Assembly: GCA_030431825.1 (NCBI GenBank)
Contig: JAUIIJ010000024.1
Span: forward strand, 1 to 64,000
Source of the DNA: Alphaproteobacteria bacterium
Lineage (GTDB): Bacteria; Pseudomonadota; Alphaproteobacteria; Rhodobacterales; Rhodobacteraceae
Length of the DNA stretch: 64,000 bases
Reading direction: 5' to 3'
In this document: one piece after another, positions 16,316-25,988 of the stretch
Position numbering within the stretch: position 1 is the first letter of the stretch
Layout: every line of letters begins with the position of its first letter
Notes under the pieces: model-generated
Seen by the model: only the letters and a program-made list of their open reading frames with translations
Databases searched by the model: none
Told to the model about the DNA's origin: nothing
Program-made: the position numbers and the translations under genes

Positions 16316-18004
16316 TCAGGAATGCTCTTCCGCCGCGGTCGCGGCGAGCGCCCGGTTATACGCCTTGAGCGCATCGACATAAAACAAAGCACCCACCAGT
16401 CGCGGTCCGGTATCATCGCCCTCCAGCACAACCACCGGCAGGAACCCGTCCTCGCCCCGCTCCAGCATAGGCATCGCGGATTCGAGCGTGCTGGATGGCG
16501 TGATGCATGTGCCCTCGTCAATCATCTCGGCGCAGCGGTCGGGATCGGCGGCGCGCGCGTGATCGGGGGGGCGCATCACCGCCCCCGCCCGCAACAGCGA
16601 CAGCACATAAGCCTGTGGTCCGGCGGCGAGGCCAATGCCACGTCTCTGCAACTGCGTGAGAAAGAACGAACGATCCACGATGCGCGACGCCAGGGCGGTC
16701 GACAGGCTGACCGAAACCATGACGGCGAGGCCGATCTGCCAATCCCCGGTGAGTTCGAACACGATCAGGGTGGTCGAGATCGGCGCGCCCAGCACCGCCG
16801 CCGCCACCGCCCCCATGCCCGCAAAGGCATAGAGCGCGTGTGTTCCCGACACTTCGGGCAGCACGTTGGTGGCGATGATTCCAAAGGACAATCCGGTCAG
16901 CGCGCCAACCATCAGCGACGGAGAAAACACTCCGCCCCCCATCCGCCCGCCTATGGTTATCGCCACCGCAGCAACCTTGACCACGGTGAACAGGATCGCG
17001 GTGACCAGAACCAGTTCACCCGACAGCGCGATCCGCGTGGTTTCGTATCCGACACCGATGATATGTGGAAACCAGATCGCGATTGCGCCCAGCATCGCTC
17101 CGGCGATGGCCGGCCGGCTCCACCCGGGAAACCCGAGCCGCACCTGCAGATGGTCCGCGATGTTCTCGGTCCAGAAAATCGCCCGCATCAGCACCGCGGC
17201 CACAACCCCGCAGACAAGCCCCAGCAACAGGAAAGCCGGAAGCTCGACATAGAATTGCAGGGCTCCGGGCGTGATCAGATTGAACTCGGCCACATCTCCG
17301 AGGTGAAGCCGGTTGATGACGGTCCCTGCAACGCTGGCAATGGCAATCGGTGCAAAGGAATGCACCGCAAAGTGGCGCAGCACCACCTCAAGCGCAAAGA
17401 TCGCCCCGGCGATGGGCGCGTTGAAACTGGCCGATACGGCGGCGGCCACCGCGCAGCCCAGAAGATCGCGACCGGTAATGCCGTCGGCATGAATCCGGTC
17501 GCTCACCCAGGTGGAGATCACCCCCGCCATGTGCACCACCGGACCTTCCCGGCCGGACGAGCCACCGGAACTGAGCGTGATGAAAGACGCGGCCAGCGAT
17601 GCCAGGCCGGCGCGGGTCTCGACCCGCCCGTCGCGCAGCGCGGCGCCCTCGATCACATCGGCAACCGCCCGCACCCGGCCATCCGGGGTGAACCGGTTGA
17701 GGATCACGCCGACAACCAGCCCACCGACGATCGGAATCACGAGGATCCAGTACCATGGCAATTTTTCCGCATGGCTGTGCAGCAGGCGGACATCCTCGGT
17801 GCCGTAAAGCGCGGCCTGCAATGCCGCGATCCCGAGACGAAAACCAAGTGCCGCAAACCCCGCTGCGATACCGATGAGCAGCGCGATGAACCAGAACTGG
17901 ATATGGCTCGGGCCGCGCTGGCGCATGAGCACCAGGCCGTTGCGCAGCGCGTGACCGGCTTGCGCCAGTTGCCTGGCAAGGATCGAGCGGGTGGTGTCTG
18001 CCAT
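16316..18004 (-). CDS. clcA: ClC-family chloride channel/transporter with CBS domains
   Basis: The 562-residue inner-membrane protein has the ClC core: SSGGSSGREGPVVHM carries the gating glutamate in GREGP, GGRMGGGVFSPSLMVG carries the GxFxP anion-selectivity motif, and the FALEVVLRHF segment has a glutamate at the position of the proton glutamate of bacterial H+/Cl- antiporters. About 120 residues after the last membrane helix look like a CBS-type region (CITPSSTLESAMPML). The open frame extends to 18136 and overlaps recN, but the ATG at 18004 (MADTTRSILARQ) is the more likely start, so the genes are 91 bp apart. Transported ion is inferred. Confidence 0.88.
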   Translation of the reverse strand: MADTTRSILARQLAQAGHALRNGLVLMRQRGPSHIQFWFIALLIGIAAGFAALGFRLGIAALQAALYGTEDVRLLHSHAEKLPWYWILVIPIVGGLVVGVILNRFTPDGRVRAVADVIEGAALRDGRVETRAGLASLAASFITLSSGGSSGREGPVVHMAGVISTWVSDRIHADGITGRDLLGCAVAAAVSASFNAPIAGAIFALEVVLRHFAVHSFAPIAIASVAGTVINRLHLGDVAEFNLITPGALQFYVELPAFLLLGLVCGVVAAVLMRAIFWTENIADHLQVRLGFPGWSRPAIAGAMLGAIAIWFPHIIGVGYETTRIALSGELVLVTAILFTVVKVAAVAITIGGRMGGGVFSPSLMVGALTGLSFGIIATNVLPEVSGTHALYAFAGMGAVAAAVLGAPISTTLIVFELTGDWQIGLAVMVSVSLSTALASRIVDRSFFLTQLQRRGIGLAAGPQAYVLSLLRAGAVMRPPDHARAADPDRCAEMIDEGTCITPSSTLESAMPMLERGEDGFLPVVVLEGDDTGPRLVGALFYVDALKAYNRALAATAAEEHS

Positions 18005-18095
18005 CTGGATACCGGTGTCTGGGCCTTTCCTGTCTAATGCGGCTTCACGTCGGCGTGAAATTTCGAACTCAAGGGCGACCTGTCCTGAACCCGCC

Positions 18096-19745
18096 TCACC
18101 CGGCAAGCAAGGCGCGCGCCGCCGCACGGGCCTCATTCGTCACCGTATCTCCGGCAAGCATTCGGGCGATTTCATCGGCACGCTCGGCCTCGGCGAGGGG
18201 TACGACACGCGACAGGGTCTTCCCGTCGATCACCTGCTTCTCCACGCGCCAGTGATGCGACCCGCGCGCGGCAACCTGCGGCGAATGGGTCACGACCAGG
18301 ATCTGGCCATCCTCCGCGAGCCGGGCCAGCCGCCTCCCGACCGCGTCGGCGGTCGCACCGCCCACACCGCGATCGATTTCATCAAATATCATGGTCAATC
18401 CATCGTCACGCGCCGACAGGCACACCTTGAGCGCCAGCAGGAACCGACTGAGTTCACCCCCCGACGCAATCTTGTTCAGCGCGCCCGCCGGTGCGCCCGG
18501 GTTGGTTGCGACGGTAAAGGTGGCCGTGTCCTTGCCCTCGGGCCCCGCCTCTGCCGTATCGAGGATCGTGCGGAACACCGCGCGCTCCATCCGCAGCGGT
18601 GCCAGTTCCGCCATCACCGCCGCATCAAGCCGCTCGGCGGCAGCGCTCCGTTCGGCGGAAAGCGCAGCGGCGGCGGCATCATAGGCACCTTGCGCTGACC
18701 GGAGTTCTGCCTCCTGCTGCGCAAGGTCCGCATCGCCAGCGTCCAGCGTCGCCAGACGGTCGCGCAAGGACGACCCGATCTCGGGCAACGCGTCGGGTGT
18801 GCAATCGTGCTTGCGCGCCAGTGCGCGGAGGGCAAACAGGCGCTCTTCCGTTGACAGCAGCTCGTGCTCATCAAAGTCCAGCATGTCGAGGCTGGATTCG
18901 ATCCCGGCCTGTGCCTCACCCAGTTCGACCAGCGCCCGGTTCAGCGCCGCAAGCGGCCCTTCAAGCGTACCATCGGCCTGATCGGCAACCCCATCGAGCC
19001 ATCGCAGGGCATCCGACATCGCACCTTCGGCACCATCCCCGCCCAGCAGGCCAAGCGCGCGGGCCACGTCCTCGCGGATACGGGCGGCCGCCTGCATCCG
19101 GCGCCGGCGCACGTCGAGTTCCGCATCTTCGTCGGCCTGCGGGTCCAGCGCGTCGAATTCTGCGACCGCGTGGCGCAGGAACTCTTCCTCTTCGCGGATC
19201 GCATCCAGGGCGGCACGCGTGTCATTCACGCGCTTTCGTGCCTGCGACAGGGCGGTCCACGCCGTTCTGGTTGCAGCCCGGGCCGGTGCCAGCGCTCCGA
19301 ACGCATCGAGCATGTCACGATGCCCACGCGGGTCGAGCAAGCCGCGATCATCATGCTGGCCGTGCAGTTCGACGAGCGTCTGGGAAAGCGCGCGCAACAC
19401 GTCCCCGGAACAGCGGCGATCATTCACCCATGCGGTCTTGCGCCCGTCAGGCCGGTTGATGCGGCGCAGGATGAGCTCATCGCCCCCCGGCAATCCCGCC
19501 GCCTCCAGCACGGCATGGGCCGCATGAGCGGGAGGCAGGTCGAATACCGCGACGACCTCGCCCTGTTCGGCCCCCTGTCGCACCAGTTCGGCACGCCCGC
19601 GCCAGCCCAGCACGAAACCCAGTGCATCCAGCAGGATCGACTTGCCGGCGCCGGTCTCTCCGGTCAGAACGTTGAGACCGGGCTCGAAAGCAAGCTCCAG
19701 CCGGTCGATGATCAGCATGTCACGAATATCAAGCGCGCGAAGCAT
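18096..19745 (-). CDS. recN: DNA repair ATPase RecN
   Basis: RecN is an SMC-like ATPase that holds broken DNA ends and promotes recombinational repair of double-strand breaks. The 549-residue protein has Walker A GETGAGKS (29-36), coiled-coil arms (about 160-350), a signature-like SGGELSRF segment near 430, and Walker B MIFDEIDRGVGG near 460. Length and motif order are normal. It lies downstream of bamD, an arrangement common in alphaproteobacteria, with a 119-bp gap. No LexA-type box was recognised. Confidence 0.96.
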   Translation of the reverse strand: MLRALDIRDMLIIDRLELAFEPGLNVLTGETGAGKSILLDALGFVLGWRGRAELVRQGAEQGEVVAVFDLPPAHAAHAVLEAAGLPGGDELILRRINRPDGRKTAWVNDRRCSGDVLRALSQTLVELHGQHDDRGLLDPRGHRDMLDAFGALAPARAATRTAWTALSQARKRVNDTRAALDAIREEEEFLRHAVAEFDALDPQADEDAELDVRRRRMQAAARIREDVARALGLLGGDGAEGAMSDALRWLDGVADQADGTLEGPLAALNRALVELGEAQAGIESSLDMLDFDEHELLSTEERLFALRALARKHDCTPDALPEIGSSLRDRLATLDAGDADLAQQEAELRSAQGAYDAAAAALSAERSAAAERLDAAVMAELAPLRMERAVFRTILDTAEAGPEGKDTATFTVATNPGAPAGALNKIASGGELSRFLLALKVCLSARDDGLTMIFDEIDRGVGGATADAVGRRLARLAEDGQILVVTHSPQVAARGSHHWRVEKQVIDGKTLSRVVPLAEAERADEIARMLAGDTVTNEARAAARALLAG

Positions 19746-19864
19746 TCCACCTATCCCGCGTGCGAAGCCGCCCCAGTTCCGGGCCGCCGGCCCATGTCAC
19801 GATTGCATCATTTTCGGCTGTGCGCCCTGAACGATTGCAAAATGCGCTCCGGACCGGCACCGGT

Positions 19865-20710
19865 TCAGAGCCACTGCCCCTTGACCGACTGTCGGTAGAT
19901 TTGACTGAGCCAGTTGTTGCCACGGCTCTTCATCTTGAGGCCACGGCTGGTCAACAGTTTATAGGCGTCCTCGTACCACTCGGACGAGCGATAGTTGTAA
20001 CCAAGGATCGCGCCGGCGGTCTGTGCTTCGTCCAACAGCCCCAGAGACAGATAGGCTTCAATCACCCGAAACAGCGCTTCGGCAGTGTGGCTGGTGGTCT
20101 GGAAATCCTCGATCACCACCCGGAAACGGTTGATCGCGGCGGTGTAATGGCTGCGGCGCAGATAATAGCGCCCGATTTCCATTTCCTTGCCCGCGAGGTG
20201 GTCGAACGCCAGATCGAACTTCAGGATCGCTGACGTCGCATACTCGCTGTCGGGATATTGCTCGATGACGGTGCGCAGGGCTTGCAGCGCCTGAAAGGTC
20301 AGTCCCTGGTCGCGGCCGACCTCGTCGATCTGGTCGTAATAGCTGAGCGCGAGCAGATACTGCGCATAGGCGGCATCCTGATCCGCAGGGTAGAAATCGA
20401 TGAACCGCTGCGCGGCGGCGCGGCTGTTGGGGTAATCCTTGCCCTGATGGAAGGAGTAGGCCTGCATGATCAGCGCGCGTTTTGCCCAGGATGAATAGGG
20501 GTAAAGCCGTTCTATCTCGGAAAAATACCAGGCTGCATCGTCAGTGCGGTCCCGCGCGAGGTCGAACTCGCCGCGTTCGAATATCTGTTCCGGGGTATAG
20601 CTTTCGAGCGACTCGGTCCGGTCCGCCCTCTGACTGCCGGAACAAGCGGCGAGAAATGCCGCGAGAACAACCGCGCCGATGACCTTGGCCCTGTACTTGC
20701 CACCCAACAT
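19865..20710 (-). CDS. bamD: Outer membrane assembly factor BamD (lipoprotein)
   Basis: BamD is the essential TPR lipoprotein of the BAM complex, which inserts beta-barrel proteins into the outer membrane. The 281-residue precursor has a signal peptide and lipobox LAAC at residues 20-23 (C23 lipidated). TPR-type repeats follow, seen as YTPEQIFERGEFDLARDRTD, YPYSSWAKRALIMQAYSFHQ, YAQYLLALSYYDQI and YLRRSHYTAAINRFRVVI. Length is usual. It lies between lpxC and recN on the same strand. Confidence 0.94.
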   Translation of the reverse strand: MLGGKYRAKVIGAVVLAAFLAACSGSQRADRTESLESYTPEQIFERGEFDLARDRTDDAAWYFSEIERLYPYSSWAKRALIMQAYSFHQGKDYPNSRAAAQRFIDFYPADQDAAYAQYLLALSYYDQIDEVGRDQGLTFQALQALRTVIEQYPDSEYATSAILKFDLAFDHLAGKEMEIGRYYLRRSHYTAAINRFRVVIEDFQTTSHTAEALFRVIEAYLSLGLLDEAQTAGAILGYNYRSSEWYEDAYKLLTSRGLKMKSRGNNWLSQIYRQSVKGQWL

Positions 20711-20838
20711 TCTAGATTACCCTTGTCGCCTGATCCGGGGTGTAGCCCCGATTGCGGTTGGGTCTAGCACAATAATTTCGGGTGCAAAACGCCTTAAAGA
20801 CATATGGACGTGATCGTGTCGGTTGCGGAGTTCCCAAG

Positions 20839-21759
20839 TCAGGCGACCTGCGGGATCTCCGCCCAGACCAGCCCCTGCCCCGGCAGGCGCGCGGCTTCCG
20901 CGCCATCGCAGATCACCATCCGGAAGGCGCCCGGCGTGTCGAACAGCGCCCGCAGCAGCGTATTGGTCAGCGAGTGACCGGCCCGTTCACCCACGTAACG
21001 GCCAAGAATCGGACCACCGGCAAGCGCCAGATCTCCGAGTGCGTCCAGCATCTTGTGGCGTACCGCTTCGTCCGCATGGCGGAAGCCGCCCGGGCTGAGC
21101 ACATCGTCGCCATCAACGACAACCGCATTATCCAGCGTTCCGCCAAGCGCAAGGCCCTGCGCGTGCATCGCATCCACATCGGCCTGGCGGCAGAAGGTGC
21201 GGCTGTCGCATAGTTCGCGCGCGAAGGCACCGTTGCGCATGTCCAGAACCTTGCTCTGGCGCCCGATCGCCTTGTCGGCGAAATCTATGTGAAATTCGAT
21301 CTCGAATCCATCCGCCGGCAACAGCGTCGCGCGCGCGCCGTCTTTCTCGACCGTGACCGGCTGCAGAATCTCGACCGCCACGACCGGCGCACCCTGCACC
21401 CGCACACCGCGCGCCATGATGCCCCGCACGAACGGCGCGGAAGAGCCGTCGAGGATCGGAACCTCGGGACCATCAATGTCGATCAGCGCATTGTTGACAC
21501 CGCAACCGGACAGCGCCGCCATCACATGTTCGATCGTCGAGACGGACACACCCGCCTCGTTCACAAGCCGGGTGCATAGCGGGCTGCGTTCCACGCGATC
21601 CCAGAGCGCCGGGATGACGGAATTGCCAAGCTCGATATCGGTTCGACGAAAGCGGATGCCAAATCCGGCCTGGGCCGGACGCAACACCATGCGCGCCGGC
21701 GCACCGCTGTGCAGACCGACACCTTCAAATGTTACCGGGGCTTTGAGCGTATTTTGCAA
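20839..21759 (-). CDS. lpxC: UDP-3-O-acyl-N-acetylglucosamine deacetylase LpxC
   Basis: LpxC catalyses the committed step of lipid A synthesis, a zinc-dependent deacetylation in the cytoplasm. The 306-residue protein shows the N-terminal VTFEGVGLHSG, the first zinc-ligand block STIEHVMAALSGCGVNNALI, the active-site SRTFCRQADVDAM region and the HKMLDALGDLALAG motif with the catalytic H/D pair. It closes the dcw cluster downstream of ftsZ, but an intrinsic terminator and a 210-bp gap separate it from ftsZ, so it likely has its own promoter. Confidence 0.96.
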   Translation of the reverse strand: MQNTLKAPVTFEGVGLHSGAPARMVLRPAQAGFGIRFRRTDIELGNSVIPALWDRVERSPLCTRLVNEAGVSVSTIEHVMAALSGCGVNNALIDIDGPEVPILDGSSAPFVRGIMARGVRVQGAPVVAVEILQPVTVEKDGARATLLPADGFEIEFHIDFADKAIGRQSKVLDMRNGAFARELCDSRTFCRQADVDAMHAQGLALGGTLDNAVVVDGDDVLSPGGFRHADEAVRHKMLDALGDLALAGGPILGRYVGERAGHSLTNTLLRALFDTPGAFRMVICDGAEAARLPGQGLVWAEIPQVA

Positions 21760-21914
21760 GACAGGCCTCTAACCGTTTCTCCAACCACGTCCGGGTCGGC
21801 GTATCATCAGTTAAGCGGCTGTCATTTGTCGCTCAACTCAATCTTTGTAACCGAATGAAACATGCATGTAACAGATCGGCAGAACCCCGCCACACCAAAC
21901 GCAATCCATTGAAT

Positions 21915-21945
21915 CAAAAAAGAAAAAGACCGCCCCGGGGCGGTC
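21915..21945 (-). terminator. Intrinsic terminator after ftsZ
   Basis: On the minus strand the perfect 18-bp palindrome GACCGCCCCGGGGCGGTC (21928-21945) is followed by a T-rich tail, TTTTTCTTTTTTGATTC, reading through 21915. It lies 24 bp beyond the ftsZ stop and uncouples ftsZ from lpxC. Confidence 0.92.
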
Positions 21946-21969
21946 TCTTTACGGCCTATTGTGACAGGA

Positions 21970-23604
21970 TCAGTTGGCCTGTCTGCGCAGGAATGCCGGA
22001 ACTTCAATCCGATCCTGCTCGTGCTCGGGCTCGTCATGGTAGGGTTCCGCGACGTCACGCTGATGCATCGGCGGTTGCTGACGGACCGTCTGCGCGCCGC
22101 GTTCCGCAGGCGTGTCCGCCGCGTGGCCCGTCATCCGGTTGATCAGCGAATTGACACTGAACCGGGGCTTGTCACCCGCATCGACCGGAGCCGCGGCCGC
22201 AGGCCGGCGTGATTGTGCGGCCGTGCCGCGCTGTGCCGAGTTGGGCACGTTCTGGACCGCACGTTGCAGGCGGGCCAACGCCTCGGGCGACGGGGTGCCA
22301 GGTGCGCGCGGCGCCACGAATTTCTCGACCTCCGCCTGCTCGGCGCGCGGTTCGAACGCGGCGACACGGGGCTCATAGGCGGGTGGCGGCAAGCCGTCAT
22401 CCTCCTCTTCGCGGTCGTCGGCCGCCGGGGGATAGAACTCTTGCTGTTCATCCTCGACCACCGCCTCTGCCGGCTCGACGGTTTCAAACAGCGTGCGTTC
22501 CTGGGGCGCCTCGGGAGCAGCCGCCACTACCGGCGCGTCTTCCTTTTGCGGTTCGGACCGCTCTTCTTCGGTGCTGACACTGGTGCGCAGCGGGGCCGAC
22601 ATCGAGCGGCGCGGAACCGGGACATCGGTGTTGACTTCGACCGCGTCGATACCGGTGGCAACGACGCTGACACGCATCACGCCTTCCATGTCGGTATCGA
22701 GTGTCGAACCGACGATGATGTTCGCCTCGGGGTCCACTTCCTCGCGGATGCGGTTGGCGGCTTCGTCCAGTTCGAACAGCGTCAGATCGTGGCTGCCGGT
22801 GATGTTGATCAGAACACCCTTGGCACCGCGCAGGCTGATTTCGTCGAGCAGCGGGTTGGCGATCGCCTTTTCCGCCGCCTGGATGGCGCGATCTTCGCCC
22901 TCGGCCTCGCCCGTGCCCATCATCGCCTTGCCCATCTCGTCCATGACGGCGCGAACATCCGCGAAATCGAGGTTGATGAGACCCGGACGCACCATCAGGT
23001 CGGTCACGCCCTTGACACCCTGGTACAGAACGTCGTCCGCCATCGAAAAGGCTTCGGTGAACGTGGTTTTCTCATTTGCCAGCCGGAACAGGTTCTGGTT
23101 GGGAATGATGATCAGGGTATCGACAACCTTTTGCAGGCTGTCGACGCCATCTTCGGCCTGGCGCATCCGCTTGGCGCCTTCGAACTGGAACGGCTTGGTA
23201 ACGACGCCGACCGTCAGAACACCCAGTTCACGCGCCGCCTGCGCGATGATCGGCGCGGCACCGGTTCCCGTTCCGCCGCCCATGCCGGCGGTGATGAAAC
23301 ACATATGCGCACCCGCCAGATGATCGACGATCTGTTCGATGCTTTCCTCGGCGGCCGCGGCCCCGACGCTGGGTCGGGCGCCCGCGCCCAGACCTTCGGT
23401 GACCTTGACGCCGAGTTGCACCCGGTTCTGCGACGCGCTCTGCTGCAGCGCCTGTGCATCGGTATTGGCCACAACGAACTCGACGCCGTCGAGCTGTTTT
23501 TCGATCATGTTGTTCACGGCGTTACCGCCAGCCCCGCCAACACCAAACACGGTGATCCGGGGTTTCAAATCGTCCTGTCCGGGCATCGAGAGATTCAATG
23601 TCAT
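21970..23604 (-). CDS. ftsZ: Cell division GTPase FtsZ
   Basis: FtsZ forms the cytokinetic ring. The 544-residue protein has the GTP-binding tubulin core (about 12-320) with [11 protein letters not shown] (23-33), the tubulin signature GGGTGTG (109-115) and the T7-loop segment [20 protein letters not shown] near 205-225. A long unstructured linker (about 330-525, rich in A, P, E and R) follows, and the conserved C-terminal peptide [12 protein letters not shown] binds FtsA and other partners. The long linker is typical of alphaproteobacteria. A 173-bp gap separates it from ftsA and probably holds a promoter. Confidence 0.98.
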   Translation of the reverse strand: MTLNLSMPGQDDLKPRITVFGVGGAGGNAVNNMIEKQLDGVEFVVANTDAQALQQSASQNRVQLGVKVTEGLGAGARPSVGAAAAEESIEQIVDHLAGAHMCFITAGMGGGTGTGAAPIIAQAARELGVLTVGVVTKPFQFEGAKRMRQAEDGVDSLQKVVDTLIIIPNQNLFRLANEKTTFTEAFSMADDVLYQGVKGVTDLMVRPGLINLDFADVRAVMDEMGKAMMGTGEAEGEDRAIQAAEKAIANPLLDEISLRGAKGVLINITGSHDLTLFELDEAANRIREEVDPEANIIVGSTLDTDMEGVMRVSVVATGIDAVEVNTDVPVPRRSMSAPLRTSVSTEEERSEPQKEDAPVVAAAPEAPQERTLFETVEPAEAVVEDEQQEFYPPAADDREEEDDGLPPPAYEPRVAAFEPRAEQAEVEKFVAPRAPGTPSPEALARLQRAVQNVPNSAQRGTAAQSRRPAAAAPVDAGDKPRFSVNSLINRMTGHAADTPAERGAQTVRQQPPMHQRDVAEPYHDEPEHEQDRIEVPAFLRRQAN

Positions 23605-23777
23605 TTGAGTTCCGCCTGTTCTGCCGACCCACGTTCGCGGGTATTTTTTCGTCCAATTGTCACGACCTTAGCTGCCATAGGGCCTGACGTCACCACAAAA
23701 ACGCAAAAACGCCCCAAAATATGGACCATTTCGCGCGTGTTTCCGCCCAATGTCGCGTGTCTGGCAATATCTAGCGG

Positions 23778-25112
23778 TCACCAATTGTCCCGGAACCACT
23801 TCACGGCGCGCCGAAACGACCTTGCCGGATAGCGATCAACGGGAATCTCGAAATCCCACCACTCGTCCTGCGGGTGCGCCGCGAACAGGGCCAGCCCCAC
23901 CGCGCTGGCGAATCCGGGGCCGGTGGCGGCCTGCGGCAGGCCATGCACACGCAGCGGCCGCCCCAGCCGCACCTGCTGGCCGAGAATGCGGCTGGCCAGC
24001 CCGTCAAGCCCCGGTATCTGGCTTCCACCGCCCGTCAGCACGATCTGCTGACTGGGCAGATGCTCGAACCCCGCCGCGTCCAGCCGCACGCGGACCTCTT
24101 CGAGGATTTCCTCGACTCGCGGACGCATGATACCGATCAGTTCGGCGCGGCTGACGGTGCGACGATCATGTTCGTAGTCGCCGGTATCGCCACCGATTTC
24201 GATCAGTTCGCGATCATCCATTCCGGTGGCGTGAACCCCGCCATAAAAGGTCTTGATACGCTCGGCATTGCTCGCCGGGATGCCAAGCCCCATGGAAATG
24301 TCAGCGGTGACATGATCCCCCCCCATGCGGACACTGTCGGCATAGATCATGTGTTTCTTCATGAAGATGGAAACCCCGGTCGATCCGCCCCCCATGTCGA
24401 CACAGGCGGCGCCAAGCTCCTGCTCGTCTTCGACGAGCGCCGAGATGCCGCTGGCGTAGGCCGAACTGGCGATACCGGCAAGCTCGAGATCACAGCGCTT
24501 GACGCAATGCACAAGGTTCTGCACCGCGTCGGCATCCACCGTCAGCATGTGCATATCGACCGACAGGGCTTGCCCCAGCTGCCCCCGCGGATCGATCAGA
24601 CCCGAGCGGTGATCCAGCGCGAAATTGACCGGCTGCGCATGCAGCACCTCGCGCCCGGAACCGTATTCCGGCACGTCACAGGCGGCGAGGACGCGGGCGA
24701 CCTCGGCCTCGGTCACGACTTGCCCTTCGAGTTCGATCTGCGCATCGAGCCCATAGCTGCGCGGGCTCGCCCCCGAGAAACAGGCGATGACATGATCCAC
24801 CCGGATATCCGCCATCTTCTGTGCCGCCTGCACCGCCGTGCGGATCGCACGCTCGGTTTCCTGCATCGCGGTGATTTCACCAAATTGCACCCCGCGCGCG
24901 CGCGTCGTCGCGGCCCCGATCACGCGGAAGGCGGACTGCCCCGCCAGCGAGCCGATGGAATTGTCCTCGCTCAACTGCTCCGGCCCGTCGAACCGCAACA
25001 CGAGGCAGGCCGTCTTGGAGCTTCCGACGTCCAGAATGGCGATCACGCCACGTTGCAGCGCCTGTCGCCGCATTTGCCGCATCGCCCGCTGTGTGTGATA
25101 GAAATCCGCCAT
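23778..25112 (-). CDS. ftsA: Cell division protein FtsA
   Basis: FtsA is the actin-like membrane tether of FtsZ. The 444-residue protein has phosphate loops VIAILDVGSSKTACLV (phosphate 1, near residue 22) and CVDMGGGSTGVSIF (phosphate 2), an adenosine loop QIVLTGGGSQIPGLDGLA, and the 1C subdomain in between (VQNLVHCVKRCDLE). The C-terminal amphipathic helix SFRRAVKWFRDNW is the membrane anchor. The start lies 3 bp after the ftsQ stop, so they are translationally coupled. Confidence 0.96.
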   Translation of the reverse strand: MADFYHTQRAMRQMRRQALQRGVIAILDVGSSKTACLVLRFDGPEQLSEDNSIGSLAGQSAFRVIGAATTRARGVQFGEITAMQETERAIRTAVQAAQKMADIRVDHVIACFSGASPRSYGLDAQIELEGQVVTEAEVARVLAACDVPEYGSGREVLHAQPVNFALDHRSGLIDPRGQLGQALSVDMHMLTVDADAVQNLVHCVKRCDLELAGIASSAYASGISALVEDEQELGAACVDMGGGSTGVSIFMKKHMIYADSVRMGGDHVTADISMGLGIPASNAERIKTFYGGVHATGMDDRELIEIGGDTGDYEHDRRTVSRAELIGIMRPRVEEILEEVRVRLDAAGFEHLPSQQIVLTGGGSQIPGLDGLASRILGQQVRLGRPLRVHGLPQAATGPGFASAVGLALFAAHPQDEWWDFEIPVDRYPARSFRRAVKWFRDNW

Positions 25113-25115
25113 TGG

Positions 25116-25988
25116 TTACTGCCCGCTTCCGTTGATTTCCCGAATGCGCCACCAGTTCTCGACGGCGTCCGATGTCATTCTCAGGGTCGGCCGCGACTCG
25201 AGCCGCAGATCGACCACGGCGACGTCGCGCTCGAGCATGTCCTGCGCCTCGCTCAGCGCGATCACCCGTTCAAGCGCCCGCACCGGGCGATCGGGGGGCA
25301 ACAGGATGCGTTGATCGCGGTCGAGCACCACGTCCCAGCGGCGTTCGCCAACCCGCACCAGCCCGCGAAGACGATCGCCCAACGGTTCCGCAGCCTGGAT
25401 CAGCGCCAGCGCCTCTGGCACCACCTGATCCGCACCCTCGCCCGCGATCACCGCAAGATCGGGATATTCAAGGCGACTGCCGATCGTGTCGATATGCGCC
25501 CCCGTCCGGTCCAGCAGTTCGACGCCGTTGCGGGTCCGCCAGATGATCGCCGGCTTGCGCGCGATCACATCGACCTGGAGCACGCCTCCGGGACGAATGC
25601 GGACGCTGGCGTTCCTGACCGGATCGAGTCCGGCGATTTCGGTGCGGATCTGTTCGAGATCGAGATCGAAGGAACTGACCGGGAAATCCAGCGGCACGGC
25701 TTCCCGGATGTCGTCCGAGAGGCCCGGCGAAGCGCCGTCGATGGCCATCAGCCCGACCATGAACTCCGGACGCTCCTCGATACTGGTGCGCAACTCGCTG
25801 AACTTTTGCATCAGCCCGTCGCGACGCGTCTGATCGGCCAGGAATCCCCCCGCGGTCCCGAGCACGACGACCAGAGGAACCCCGATGCGCAACGCGGTCC
25901 GGATGCCCGGTGTCAGCATCCAGCGCTGCATGCGGTAGCGCATGCGCGATGGCGCCGGATCGCGCGGTGTCGGCGCTACCGGTTGCAT
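25116..25988 (-). CDS. ftsQ: Cell division protein FtsQ
   Basis: FtsQ is a single-pass inner-membrane scaffold of the divisome that binds FtsB and FtsL. The 290-residue protein has a short cytoplasmic tail, one membrane segment (IRTALRIGVPLVVVLGTAGGF, about 30-50), a POTRA-like periplasmic domain, and the beta domain with RIRPGGVLQVDVIARKPAIIW. The frame is open to 26015, but the ATG at 25988 is preceded by GAGGA with 7-nt spacing, and it overlaps the ddl end by 13 bp. This fits the tight ddl-ftsQ-ftsA order. Confidence 0.93.
   Translation of the reverse strand: MQPVAPTPRDPAPSRMRYRMQRWMLTPGIRTALRIGVPLVVVLGTAGGFLADQTRRDGLMQKFSELRTSIEERPEFMVGLMAIDGASPGLSDDIREAVPLDFPVSSFDLDLEQIRTEIAGLDPVRNASVRIRPGGVLQVDVIARKPAIIWRTRNGVELLDRTGAHIDTIGSRLEYPDLAVIAGEGADQVVPEALALIQAAEPLGDRLRGLVRVGERRWDVVLDRDQRILLPPDRPVRALERVIALSEAQDMLERDVAVVDLRLESRPTLRMTSDAVENWWRIREINGSGQ

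Noticed and set aside
16316-18136. Longer start for the chloride channel at 18136
   Set aside because: It would overlap recN by 41 bp and add an arginine-rich, family-unlike N-terminus.
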